43,106 nucleotides of DNA, from positions 1 through 43,106 of the forward strand of contig JAMPII010000016.1 of assembly GCA_023662835.1 (NCBI GenBank). The letters are read 5' to 3'. Numbering within the stretch: position 1 is the stretch's first letter; every line of letters begins with the position of its first letter. Of this stretch, positions 43,004 through 43,106 are shown in pieces. Below the pieces are notes generated by a model. It made no database searches and was not told the DNA's origin. It was given only the letters and a program-made list of their open reading frames with translations. Source of the DNA: Muribaculaceae bacterium (GTDB lineage Bacteria > Bacteroidota > Bacteroidia > Bacteroidales > Muribaculaceae). Position numbers and translations under genes: made by a program.

Positions 43004-43035
43004 ATTGTACTTTAAAAATAAAATCAATACCTTTG
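43004..43035 (+). promoter_or_regulatory. Promoter of the tRNA
   Basis: ATTG (43004-43007), 20 nt, TACCTTTG (43028-43035), about 19 nt before the tRNA 5' end. Confidence 0.55.
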
Positions 43036-43054
43036 TGGTCGCATATGAAATGCA

Positions 43055-43106
43055 GGTCCCATAGCTCAGTTGGTTAGAGCACCTGACTCATAATCAGGGA
43101 GTCCTT
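43055..43106 (+). tRNA. tRNA with CAU anticodon, 3' part outside the window
   Basis: Acceptor 5' arm GGTCCCA (43055-43061), TA, D-stem GCTC/GAGC with the AGTTGGTTA loop, anticodon stem CCTGA/TCAGG and loop CTCATAA with anticodon CAT (43089-43091). The T arm and 3' acceptor are missing. CAU may be elongator Met or lysidine-modified Ile; it is not initiator Met, because the anticodon stem lacks the GGG/CCC pairs. Confidence 0.9.

Overview
The window looks like chromosomal DNA from a Bacteroidales bacterium, probably of the Muribaculaceae/Bacteroides type. The evidence is: the Bacteroidota promoter pattern (TTTG, then about 19-20 nt, then TAnnTTTG) recurs upstream of genes on both strands; a sigma-54 activator/LptE/SecG cluster; a two-gene KorAB; an MsrA-MsrB fusion; a DUF3575 protein; a PL26-type rhamnogalacturonan lyase; and a probable type IX secretion tail. 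The family-level assignment is inference. I found no insertion sequence, prophage, CRISPR array or rRNA. One tRNA is cut by the right edge.

Layout. 1-2178 (minus strand): the start of a DUF3575 protein, preceded by a 459-residue protein made of six helix-turn-helix-like repeats. Its 5' region holds a promoter, an 11-bp G/C run and one of two near-identical palindromic repeats. 2179-9678 (plus): an envelope cluster with a sigma-54 activator, LptE, an unknown protein, SecG, a small membrane protein, a DivIC/FtsB-like protein, another membrane protein, CoaX, an outer-membrane protein, LptC and RlmH. 9704-11572: MsrAB and a ZnuA-like lipoprotein that has lost its metal-binding histidines. 11558-16646: GT4, an LtaS-like phosphoglycerol transferase and PAP2 on the minus strand, with a divergent second GT4. 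16717-18458: YqeY and SerS. 18582-20987: metK behind a SAM-II-type riboswitch, coupled to a secreted EEP-family hydrolase. 21080-23946: KorAB.

24098-27440 (minus): aspartate-type aminotransferase, polyprenol-phosphate mannosyltransferase and dihydroorotase. 27711-31655 (minus): a TolC/EmrA/EmrB-type efflux operon. 31702-33230: a possible 40-residue ORF, a TrmH/SpoU methyltransferase and a WaaE-like GT2. 33333-36602: a 1089-residue secreted DUF6250 plus PL26-like protein. 36765-40151: a group II PLP decarboxylase and an amino-acid antiporter, probably one unit. 40243-42866: a second secreted EEP protein and a divergent beta-helix protein with a T9SS-like tail. 43055 to end: tRNA with a CAU anticodon.

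The most interesting regions are the HTH-repeat/DUF3575 locus with its homopolymer and palindromes, the metK leader, where the riboswitch 3' strand is exactly complementary to a downstream segment, the ligand-less ZnuA homologue, and the decarboxylase/antiporter pair of unknown substrate. All functional calls come from reading motifs; no database search was run.
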